Under the pieces are notes generated by a model. The model was given only the letters and a program-made list of their open reading frames with translations, had not been told where the DNA came from and ran no database searches. From Pseudoscleropodium purum (taxonomy: Eukaryota; Streptophyta; Bryopsida; Hypnales; Brachytheciaceae): a stretch of 64,000 nt of DNA. This document shows positions 1 through 8,420 of the stretch, piece by piece (the stretch's first letter is position 1; each line of letters starts with the position of its first letter). The DNA lies in contig OZ017798.1 of NCBI GenBank assembly GCA_963969395.1, positions 7,990,173 to 8,054,172 of the forward strand, given 5' to 3'. Position numbers and translations under genes: made by a program.

Positions 1-779
1 TACTTTGCAGAAAAATAATGGCCTTGTGTTCAATTTGGTGACTAACCAAGCGATTCTGGATTTCTGGTCGATTCATGAATCCTGGACCAGCCTTTCCGCC
101 TCTCCTCGATCTACCAGTCGGTGGCAGATGGACTGAAGCCTTCAAATTCCTTTTGGTGCTAAGGACCTGAACGTGTTTGAATTCTTGAGGGGGTCTGCGT
201 AAATGGGAGTCAGCTAGTGTTTTGAGCACAAGAGTTTGCGGACTTGGCATCAGTCGGAATCACAAGCCGAATCCCTCACTTCTTGCAAATGGGTGGCGGA
301 AGTGAAGATTCGGTACCCTCTTTACAGGCAGAGAAAGGATAACTTCTTTACAACCAGTAGTAGAATTTTATGACAACCTGGAGGAGCACGCTCATTTGAA
401 TCTTCACTCTCGTTTTTCTCTACCTCCAATTCGAGTCCATGATTCTCAAGAATGTGATCGAACTTCAGAGATCTCCTACGGAGACACGCTCACACTCTCA
501 TAGCAATGTGATAGAAAGTGTAGATCCCGGTAAAACCAACGGAGTTTACCACCAGCTGAGTCTACTCATGGCGATGGCGTCAGCTCTTCCATGGGCGATG
601 GCTCCAGCGAATTCGTATTCGTTCTCTAGAACAGCGAGAATTTTTCCTCCATTGCCCAGAATCGTTGAAAAAAAACTTTTCGGGGATAGCAGCAATTAGG
701 TTTTCAGCAATTAGATTGGATTAAGGCTGAAATCCTACCGTTTGCAGTTGCCTTGGTGAACAAAAACTTGAATGCCAAA
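1..779. other. Unassigned, moderately GC-balanced stretch upstream of helicase relic
   Basis: This stretch is less AT-rich than the rest of the window and contains several short open frames on the + strand (for example 439-699), none of which I recognise. It lies directly upstream of the first readable helicase exon and could hold the decayed 5' part (transit peptide and N-terminal region) of that pseudogene, but I could not align any piece of it. No tRNA, rRNA or repeat was recognised here. Confidence 0.4.
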
Positions 780-1110
780 TCTTTTTGACGCCAGCAACAA
801 AGACGAGGCTCGTCCTCGTTTCAGGGACGGTCACACCAGTGACGACCAGTGACACTGCGGAGCTCTATGACTTCCCATTTGACAAGTTCCAGGTGGGCAC
901 CCGGAATTAGATGCTTTATTGCTGGTGAGAGAAGCCAATTGTTGAGTGAGGGTTTCGTGGATTCAAAACTCTCTGTGTCGAGGTTTCTGAAATGTTGGAG
1001 AGGATCTGTCGTGCAGAGGATGTCCATTGAAGGATTTTTGAAAGGGTCTTCGGTGACTGGATGTGCACCAACTAGTAGTGGTAGGGAAGGCAGTTAGTTA
1101 ATTGGCGCTA
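780..1110 (+). pseudogene. ISE2: Helicase relic: exons around motif I
   Basis: The first readable exon ends YDFPFDKFQ at 892 and is followed by a GT donor at 893. The next exon starts at 1017 after the acceptor gtgcag. Joined, the residues read DKFQ-RMSIEGFLKGSSV, which matches the junction before the ATP-binding loop in the ISE2 family. The Walker A segment reads APTSSGRE instead of APTSSGKT, so nucleotide binding would be lost, and a TAG stop follows soon after. About 700 bp downstream, to about 1830, no further helicase block could be read; motif Ia is missing or too decayed. Confidence 0.82.
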
Positions 1111-1839
1111 CTTGGTTGGTGCCGGTAATGTAGCACTTCGAACCATCGGTATATGCACAATTAGTTTGCATGTCCAAAATTGGGCAGTTATGTTTGCTAC
1201 AGTAGTGGAAAAGAAGGTTAAAACGGGAGTTCGCATCAATTTACCGACTGAAACAACTTGGGCAGTGCGGACAATTTAGCAACTCTTTCTAGTTTGCTAA
1301 CGTTGCTACTCGGTTGGTGCAGGCGAGGTTTGCAGCAAGGGAATCTGATCACGAACGTGCAACAAGGTCTAGACTTAAATGGCCATGATCTCATAGTGTC
1401 ACTCTCTACTGTCTCTAGACGTTTCATCATTTGAGTGGAACTAATGCATGATAGGTCACTCACATGTACTCCAGATCTCGTAGCTTCGAAGACACACAAG
1501 TGACGGTCATTTATGGTTTTTGTCCAGCACAAAGACAATTGATAGGCAGACTGCACTTCAATTTGCCAGAGGGTTTTTGTTCTGAAAGTATTAGCACCTA
1601 GAAGAGTCCTAGGAGAGTATACTATCTCAGTGACATCTCCCGTGGTACCGTATGGGAAGAAACGGCGCTTGCGATTACCTTACCCTTTTATCATTGTCGT
1701 TGAGAGCCTCGCTGGGTGAACTTTAGGACCTTTCTGTTAAAAATGTGTAAGTATTGTGCCCTGGTGCTCTCGCTCATCTTTCTGCTGCGGCCTTATATGC
1801 AGCGTTTTCACCTCTACTAGTTGAAAGGCTAAACAGCTG

Positions 1840-2598
1840 TGAGAGATTCCCAAGCGATTTTCAGTCTTATCTGAAGTTGGGATTCCTGCTGAGGAGGTGA
1901 TTTACTACCCCAAGGAAGTGCAGCTAATTTGTCTCTCTGCCACCTTATAACCCAGAGGAGCTTGCTCGTTGGATCGCTCAGGTGTGTTCAATGCTGCAAC
2001 ATAGTTTGCATTTGTGAGTAAGATAATGTTACATAATATTGATGCTTGTTCCAATAGTTTTTAACTGTTCATAATAATGCTACTGTTAATTAAACTCTAT
2101 CCGGTTTTCACACCCTAGTATCCATTTTCATCCACTCTCATCTATAATGTCTAGTTTTCATCCTGTTACACATTAGAGTTTGAGAGTTTAACTTATATCT
2201 ATATACACCTGTCACCAGCGGGAGTGCACAAAGTCTAATCATTAAGGCTTAAACAGGTAACTACTATGAATGTTTTAATTTGTAATTGGTAGTCATTCTG
2301 GAGCTCGACTGTTCCATGTTCTCGTGGGGGCATTTGGATTTGTCCTGCGCGATTAGCCACCTTTTTCCGTTGATATTAGTTCAAAGCTTGTCATGGTGCA
2401 ATTGATTTTTAAGAACAGGAAGGCTTTCGCGTTTCTTGAACTTCAATTTTGAAGATTCAATCTTGTGTTATGTGTGCAGATGCATGGCTCTAACGAGCTT
2501 GTGAAATCGTCAAGAAGACCTGTTCCACTTTCTTTGGCACTTCTCTACACGCCAAGCACTTCACCCCCTCTTAAACGATCAGGGGATCCAATGAACTG
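1840..2598 (+). pseudogene. ISE2: Helicase relic: DEVH-downstream region, motif III and SSRRPVPL exon
   Basis: The frame from 1861 reads IPAEEVIYYPKEVQ then LICLSAT (motif III) and stops at 1948. A shift of frame continues as NPEELARWIAQ up to 1981, with a gtgtgt donor. The next exon begins at 2480 after tgtgtgcag and reads MHGSNELVKSSRRPVPL. One extra base then moves the frame to WHFSTRQALHPLLNDQG, ending before a gtgag donor at 2599. Two independent frameshifts inside otherwise well preserved text show relaxed selection. The catalytic DEVH box itself cannot be read. Confidence 0.85.
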
Positions 2599-2693
2599 GT
2601 GAGGCTTTTCGTCTGGTGCATGAAGCTCTTGTGATAGTTTGAAGACTTTACTTTTATTATCGAGTTGTGCTGAATAAGTCAGTGTTCTTACAG

Positions 2694-3330
2694 AATAGTA
2701 GTGCACAGTTCATTAAAATGGATGACACGTATGAGGTTGATTTTCCGGACGACCGTGCTGGCTAAACTCAGCAAACGAGGCGGCAATTGGGTGCGAGATC
2801 AATGCTGCAAGTGGCGCGCAGGGCAGGTCGAAGAGGAATTGACGAGCAAGGACACACAGTTGTGGTGCAAACATCATTTGAAGGCGCAGAAGACTGCTGC
2901 AAATTGCTCTTCGCAGGATCTAATCCTCTTGTCTCGCAGTTCACGACCACCTAAGGAATGGCCCTCGATCTCTTGGCAGTAGGGACAAAGGTTAACTATT
3001 TCTTCAATCCTCTCTCTGAAATACAACCATTGACTTCTTTTATCTGCAAGCCTAGTGTCTCCGTAACAAGCAATCTTGACAGGAAGGAAAAGGTTGACAT
3101 TGAAGGCGAGATCAAAGAAAAAAGGTTGAAGGCTTGCGAGAGGCAATGGTACAGTCCTTGCTTGATGCTCCCACTGGTGGGAAACCAGCCTTCGCTTGCC
3201 TGTCCCTCTTTGAGCATCTTCACTGGCCGAGGAGCGCCTTGTTCCTGCTTTGTTTGTTTTCCACGCTCGCCATTTGTCTCCGACCTGGTGAATGTAAGTT
3301 TTTCTTGTAGAGTTCTCAGTGGTCTCTAAC
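2694..3330 (+). pseudogene. ISE2: Helicase relic: motif VI exon and following open frame
   Basis: After the acceptor cttacag (2693) the frame reads MDDTYEVDFPDDR (2718-2756) and then a TAA at 2763. The text jumps to the motif VI region (RRAGRRGIDEQGH) with nothing in between, so a large part of the second RecA domain has been deleted. The following block contains VVVQTSFEGAEDCC, LLFAGSNPLVSQFTTT and GMALDLLA, where a TAC tyrosine codon appears as TAA at 2952. A frame open from 2958 to 3329 continues past the conserved block; its lysine/glutamate-rich part (about 3080-3140) could belong to the helicase linker, but I could not align it. Confidence 0.85.
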
Positions 3331-3639
3331 GTTCATTTCCCAAAATTCCTCCAAGGTTCTATAAACCTTAGATGTGTTTAGTATATGACTCCCACAGCGT
3401 TTTTTTGAAGTTGATGTCAAGCATGTTGATATGAAATTATCCATGTAGTTGAAGTTAGAAAAATCTTCATCGATCTTTGACAAATCAATTTAGAAGCATT
3501 TTCACTTTGAGAATTTACCAGTTAATTTTTATTTTAATAAATGAATTTTGTTATTATAGCTTAAATTTTGTAAGTTTTATCAACTTGACATAAGAATTTT
3601 GTAGATAGAAAATGTGAACATACTTTTGGTTTTGGATTT
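3331..3639. other. AT-rich spacer between helicase relic and TGD5-like gene
   Basis: Base composition shifts sharply to AT-rich from about 3340 and back to GC-rich at about 3640. I see no coding sequence. The spacer may be decayed helicase intron or inserted repeat; no terminal repeat was found. Confidence 0.4.
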
Positions 3640-3851
3640 TTAAGGGCCCTGCAGAAGACGCTTACGCTTCTCCGAAGCGGAACCTCGGCGCCTCTGGAGA
3701 ACATTGAGAGCGGGGAACGGACGGGAGGGTGTCGGAGACGAATTCCCGGCTCTGCGCTTCTTCTCGAGTTCTCCTCCTCTCTCGCAAATTTTGCCAGACT
3801 TGAGCCTCTTCTGTCGCCAAGCTTTCCTCATCCCATTCGTCGGAGGCCGTC
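3640..3851 (+). promoter_or_regulatory. GC-rich, pyrimidine-rich promoter/5' leader of the TGD5-like gene
   Basis: The 210 bases before the chosen ATG are markedly GC- and CpG-richer than the flanks and contain CT-rich runs (about 3755-3800) typical of plant 5' leaders. The island begins abruptly after the AT-rich spacer and ends in the first intron. The transcription start cannot be placed. Antisense open frames here are by-products of the base composition. Confidence 0.45.
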
Positions 3852-4847
3852 ATGGGTGTGGCGCCCTTCAATGGCCGCGGCGTCGGCTTGGGTCCGTCGT
3901 CTTTTCTCCAGCTCCCAATTGTCCTTTAGGGTTCTCTCTCTCACGTCGGCATTCGTTTCTAATTGCTCTGTTGCGGACTGATTTCGGCACTCTGTGTGAC
4001 GGACTTCTTTTCTTGTGCGATTCTATGCGGTTTGCTTGAATCGGAATTCAATTCACTGGGTTGGGGGATTATAGGCATGGTGCCGAAGATTTAGATGCGA
4101 GAGGGAAGCCTTGCCCTGAAATTGTGGCTACTGTGGTGCTTTGTGCAGGTTTCGGCATTGGGTGTGGATTCGGCATTGGCTGGGGTTTCGGAGGTAGAGT
4201 TTCGCTTCGCACCTCGTTTTGGTTTTGGTTTCTAGACTTTTTCGCGCTCCAGTCCTCTTTAATGTCACAGCGTAAGCGCCGAAGTGAGATGCGATGTACT
4301 TACTATCTAAGATTAGGGTGTCTCCAACTTAGTTCTCTGGCTTTTCTGATAATGTTGCATGTGAGAGTAATTGAAAGTGACATTAGAGAAGCACTTGGGA
4401 TTAAAATAGTCAGGAAGATTTAGGATCTAGTATGCATTGCACACTTGTTGACTTCATGTGTATGCAACTTCTGTTGATATGAACTGGATACACTCATTCC
4501 TTAGGGTTCGGTGATAGAACTAAGGATGTGATACCAGAGAAGGAGAAATCAAATAGTCTGAGTATACCACAGTGGTGTTGTTTTGTTCAAGTACAGCTGC
4601 TGCTAATGACCTCCAGTTTAATTATGCCATGTTGACGTTTTGGTATTGTTTCGAAGGTGCACCGTTGAATATCCTTGGCATTGGCGCTGGTGGAGGTTGC
4701 GGTGTAGGGTTAGGGTTGGGATGGGGTTTCGGTGCCGCATATGGAACCAAGTATCTTGATTCAAAGCTCAGATTTGAGGGCATTGACTTTGACAAATTGA
4801 AGGCAGAACATGAGGAGCAGAAAAGGATAAAAGAATCTAGCTCATAG
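3852..4847 (+). CDS. TGD5: TGD5-like glycine-rich chloroplast envelope protein, three exons
   Basis: In Arabidopsis TGD5 is a small glycine-rich chloroplast envelope protein needed with TGD1-4 for lipid transfer from the endoplasmic reticulum to the plastid. The proposed exons are 3852-3891, 4149-4193 and 4657-4847, with introns gtccgt...gtgcag and gtagag...cgaag. Both junctions split a glycine codon (phase 1) and join without a stop to give 91 residues. Exon 1 reads [13 protein letters not shown], exon 2 [14 protein letters not shown], and exon 3 starts [17 protein letters not shown] and ends in a charged tail with [15 protein letters not shown]. The alternating glycine/hydrophobic stretch (about residues 12-60) and the PLNILG block with its [15 protein letters not shown] continuation are the family hallmarks. 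The first donor (gtccgt) is weak. Reading is intact, in contrast to the surrounding helicase relic on the same strand. The gene name rests on recalled similarity. Confidence 0.84.
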
Positions 4848-6460
4848 CAACTCAATTGATCTTTTCGGATGTGACTATGGAACGGTACTCCTTGAGGTGA
4901 GGATCAGAAGGTAGGATGTACAAACATGAACTGGCAGAGGTAGCCCTGATATAGTTTCCCATTTCCCATTTCAGTGAATGAATCAAACTTAAGGAAACTA
5001 TTACAACAGCATGGTAGCTTTATATCATACATGATGTGTTAACATCATCATACATTATATCATACATTAGTGCTCCATGATGAAGAGGGATTACTTTTGT
5101 TACGTTTTGAAATTATATTTTCTTGCATTTTTAGTCCTGATGCTTCTCAATTTATTTTGATTTGGAGGACTTGGAACACTCATATGGAGCTCTTGAGAGT
5201 CTTTGTATTGGGTAGTACTATACTATCAGTGCAACACTAGAATACATAAGTGGTCAGGTAGAGATGCATGTGAAGAATCTTGAACAATTTTGCAATGACT
5301 TGAAAATGGTGTCCTTTACAATTGTTTGCACTCCACATAGAAGTGAATACAATCCCTACACTTGATAAGATGAGGGATTTAAGTTATAAACTTTACCTAG
5401 TTAATGAAACTTTACAAATTTTTTAGAAACAGTTTAACAATGGATGTGTACCTAACCTTCATATCAAAAGCAACATTAAGAATATTGATGCTATGTTTGA
5501 GCAAGGATGCTATTGTATGTTGTGTTGTTGCATTTTGCTACATGATGAAGGGCATTCTATGTCTAACTTATATAATGGGGTTAAAAATGTCAATCCAATT
5601 GCTTGCAATCGATGAGGCATCAGCTCCAATAACTATAACACCATTCACTAGGAAGGAAAGTGTTTGGATCTCACCTCTTGAGCATTCATACTATACCAAT
5701 TGATAGCTATTTTCAATATTTCAGAGGTAAAAATTATTAATAAAAGAAATGAATAATAAATCCAACTTTCTTCAACATGTGATTTTTATAAGTGATTTTC
5801 TAGGGCCTGCTCATCTTGTTAATAATTAAGAGAGCATGCCAAGATCTAGTAATATCCATTTATGAGTCTTGTAATACCTCTATATGTCTTCTAAGGAACT
5901 TCCTACTAGACAAAAGAGATGGTTGCATGTGATGGATGGAAGGAATAGAATTTTCCTCCACAAAATTTACATATTATATTGGAGCAGAGTTTGTGATGCG
6001 AAGCTATGCTATTTTTGAAATTTTCATATGCTCCTGGCAATCATATCTTGTATAAGATAGAAGCACCCAATGGCATCTTTTTCTAGGAAGGGGAGTCATT
6101 TTGAAAAGCAAATCTAGGTGAATCATACATAGCTTATCTTGTTGGTCAACAATTAATAAGCTCTATTGGGTGTGTATACATTTATGTTCTCAAATAATGC
6201 CCCTTTTTAGAAAGGGATGCCACTGGGTACAAGGACACTTTCAGATGCCTATACCTAAATGACAACTGTGTTTCCTTTGTGAGTGCAATCAACTCAATGT
6301 AAGTTAGAAATGGCATGTTTAAAGAACGTCAGATTAGTGATGCACTCTTTTCACTTAAGTGCCTTGGAATTTCACTCTCTAATTTATTTTGATTCGGCTC
6401 TAAAGGTTCAAGAGAAGTCTCGTACGTATCGATTGCCGCTGGACCTTGGGACACTTGCAG
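4848..6460. other. AT-rich spacer downstream of TGD5-like gene
   Basis: This stretch should contain the 3' UTR of the TGD5-like gene in its first few hundred bases. The remainder is AT-rich with short chance frames (for example 5404-5703) and no recognised domain. It ends at the acceptor acacttgcag (6451-6460) of the next helicase remnant. No terminal repeats or tandem arrays were noticed. Confidence 0.4.
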
Positions 6461-6704
6461 GTTTCCGGGGATATTGTGAAGGCTGAGAGGGTGTTACCTG
6501 ATCAACGAATAAGCTTAGAGGCTTCAAAACTCCGGAAGGAGGTCATAGCAACACAAGACTACCGTGAGTGAAGAACACTTGTGGATCTTCAAAGAGCAAC
6601 ACTTGGACAAGCTACAACGCACGAAAGCTAGAGCAAAGCGGATTTCCACTCGTATCAGTCAGATGCAGTCTTCAGGGTGGAAGGAGACAGTTCTTATATT
6701 ACAA
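6461..6704 (+). pseudogene. ISE2: Helicase relic: linker/coiled-coil-like C-terminal exon
   Basis: Downstream of an AG acceptor the frame reads VSGDIVKAERVLPDQRISL, then EASKLRKEVIATQDYRE, then a TGA at the next codon, then RTLVDLQRATLGQATTHES. A gtaaga donor follows at 6705. The charged, helix-forming text suits the region after the helicase core in ISE2-type proteins, and it lies in the right order between the motif VI exon and the C-terminal blocks. Assignment is by order and character rather than by a signature motif, so it is less certain than the neighbouring pieces. Confidence 0.6.
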
Positions 6705-7059
6705 GTAAGACTCAGCTATTCCTGCTCTAATTCCTATCTTATGAAATGGCTATCGTACCAGAATTATTGTTTTGGAGGGGTGAGATTTGGTGCATTAATG
6801 AACTAGCCTAACTAGACAAGCTTTGGTGCATAAGGGTGCGACGTGTCGCATCAAGAATGTCAAAAAATCAGAACTGTTTCCTAGTGCCTCAATTGTGCTC
6901 AAAGAAAAAGTTAAAACTGACTAGTACAATATACAATAAGAGATGAAGTGGCTAAGTTCCGACAAGTGTTACCCCTCATTTTTGTTGCTACATATGATAT
7001 TAATCAATTAATGCACTGAGTATTGTCTGAATCATTGAACCACTTGAAATGACTTCGAG

Positions 7060-7584
7060 TTTGCATGATAGTCCCCTAAATGTTTCTGAGGAAAGGTCGA
7101 CAAAGAAGGTTCTCAAAGCCCTTGCACTTGCTCAACTTGCAGCCGCCTGTGCTTTTCTGGTCTCGGATGCTTGAAAATTGCGGTCTAAAGGAGGCTTAAC
7201 AAGGCACTAAATAACTTTGATCCCCGCTACGTAATGTCGAACCTAAGAATCAGCATCCTCTTCAAAAGACCCTTATGCATTTGAGATTAGTTAATTAAGC
7301 AAAAGACATATCATCTTTTAACGCTTAGGAATTGCAAATATCCAACCGTGGAAATGATAAGTGTGGAGAATAACTTTTCGGTAAGGAAAAGAAAACAAGC
7401 TACCACTAGTTCGTGTGAGTTGATGTTCTGCTGGTATGTGAACTTTCTTGCAGATTACCCGTCGAGATCAGCACAGACTTCGCAGGGCTGGTAGAAGCAT
7501 AGGCATGGGTAGAAGCTCATGGATGACAGTGAGATGGAAGAAGGTGATGTGGCACGTCTACTCTGACCTCCTTCAGTTGCACAA
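7060..7584 (+). pseudogene. ISE2: Helicase relic: two exons of the ISE2 C-terminal domain
   Basis: The frame through 7106-7171 reads KKVLKALALAQLAAACAFLVSDA and stops at TGA 7172; it corresponds to the LQ-L-PAQLAAVCAALV block of ISE2. The next exon begins at 7454 after cttgcag and reads LPVEISTDFAGLVEAWA (7455-7505, a TAG follows close by). Another frame then gives SEMEEGDVARLL and SVAQ, ending at 7584 before the donor gtaaag. These correspond to the FAGMVEAWA and DEGDLARLLRR blocks that end Ski2-like helicases. Frame changes inside the exon confirm decay. Confidence 0.83.
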
Positions 7585-8113
7585 GTAAAGGTCTCTTTTG
7601 ACTCGAACCACTGTTTGCGGATTCCATCTTTTTTTTTAAATTCTGGAGCTTCAAATCCTTTCTTCACCTTTTGCAATATACTCCGTACTCAAAACTTCCA
7701 ACAGGGATTTCAGTGAAATTTCAGGAATTTTTGGACAGCATTACAAATAGAGGCTTTCAGACATCATAATGATCATTGTGACCTTTGGGAGTTCTTATGA
7801 ATCATGGGCAAGATCCTCTCCTATGATGTTGTCTAAAAGTTCCTGAAAAGGTCTGATTTGCATTTGCAGCTTTGCGTTTTTATATTCATTTATTATCAAA
7901 GCATTAATGACTTGAGTCGGAGCCTGGGTGGCGATTTCTTGTTGCTCACAAAACATCATGCAAAGCGAGCAACTTCGATACTACTGTTTAAAGCTCGTCA
8001 CGCACGATTTGATCCTTTTTGTTGATGTAATGAAAGAAAGGTAAATAGGACACAACTTTAGATTCTCAAGGGCATGAATCTCATGGTTGTCCTGTTTTTT
8101 AATCTATTTACAG

Positions 8114-8420
8114 ATTCCTCATTTGCCTCACATCGATCCAAACTTGGCAAGTAAGGTAGGTACTCCCCAAACCACCACTTTTTGCTACTGAGCCTATTTT
8201 CTATTATTAAACTGGTCAGATTTTCATATGTTCTTGTTGGCAAGTGAAAGGAAGTTCTTCCACATAGGTACAGAACTGACTTTGGAGAACTGACTTTGGA
8301 GATGTACACATAGTATAGATGGCGGTTTAAGGCCAGTGGCACATTTGGGTGTTTCTACCTTACGTCTCACAAAGTCTCCAAAGTTATGGACCGTCCCCCA
8401 TCAGTGAGCTTCTCAGTTAA
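8114..8420 (+). pseudogene. ISE2: Helicase relic: terminal exon split by a MITE
   Basis: After the acceptor ttacag (8113) the exon reads IPHLPHIDPNLAS and is interrupted at 8152 by a TA-flanked element. The text resumes after 8362 as SHKVSKVMDR, loses one base, and continues PPISELLS with a TAA stop at 8418-8420. This equals the VPHLPDIDP...VMDRVPISEL ending of the family. Removing the element plus one TA gives an uninterrupted join, so the insertion came into a still recognisable exon and left a clean TA duplication. Confidence 0.85.
8154..8360 (+). mobile_element. TA-flanked MITE (family M1), inserted in helicase exon
   Basis: The element begins AGGTAGGTACTCCCC and ends GTTTCTACCT, an imperfect inverted repeat, with TA on both sides (8152-8153 and 8361-8362). 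It shares the family text ACTTTTTGCTACTG, TTGTTGGCAAGTGAAAGGA and TTTGGAGATGTACACA with copies near 39472, 45743, 49615 and 62609. This copy is 207 bp, shorter than the roughly 270-bp norm because part of the middle (the TGCACCAAAGAA to AAAGTT section) is missing; the words GAACTGACTTTGGA are repeated in tandem. The TA target fits a Tc1/mariner-type (Stowaway-like) non-autonomous element. Confidence 0.85.

Larger units (their letters stand above)
780..8420 (+). pseudogene. ISE2: Decayed intron-containing copy of an ISE2/DExH15-type DExH-box RNA helicase
   Basis: Successive + strand exon remnants follow the order of plant ISE2 (DExH15), a Ski2-like helicase of chloroplasts that acts in RNA processing and affects plasmodesmata. 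Readable blocks are YDFPFDKFQ (866-892); RMSIEGFLKGSSV with motif I as APTSSGRE (1017-1100); KEVQLICLSAT, motif III (1912-1944); NPEELARWIAQ (1949-1981); a block with SSRRPVPL (2480-2598); RRAGRRGID after motif VI and a following block with VSQFTTT (2694-2990); then C-terminal pieces at 6461-6704, 7100-7174, 7454-7584 and 8114-8420. Most junctions keep GT/AG. It is broken: motif I lacks the GKT lysine and threonine, TAA stops lie at 2763 and 2952, frameshifts lie after 1944 and within 2530-2540, and most of the RecA2 region between MDDTYEVDF and motif VI is absent. Retained introns exclude a processed copy. Family identity is from memory of conserved motifs; I am confident of the family and less so of orthology. 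Confidence 0.86.

Noticed and set aside
3640..3871. Two - strand frames in the GC-rich leader
   Set aside because: They are antisense by-products of GC-rich 5' leader sequence with no independent evidence.
4061..4423. 120-residue + strand open frame
   Set aside because: Only its glycine-rich middle (4149-4193) is coding; the rest reads through introns 1 and 2 of the TGD5-like gene.
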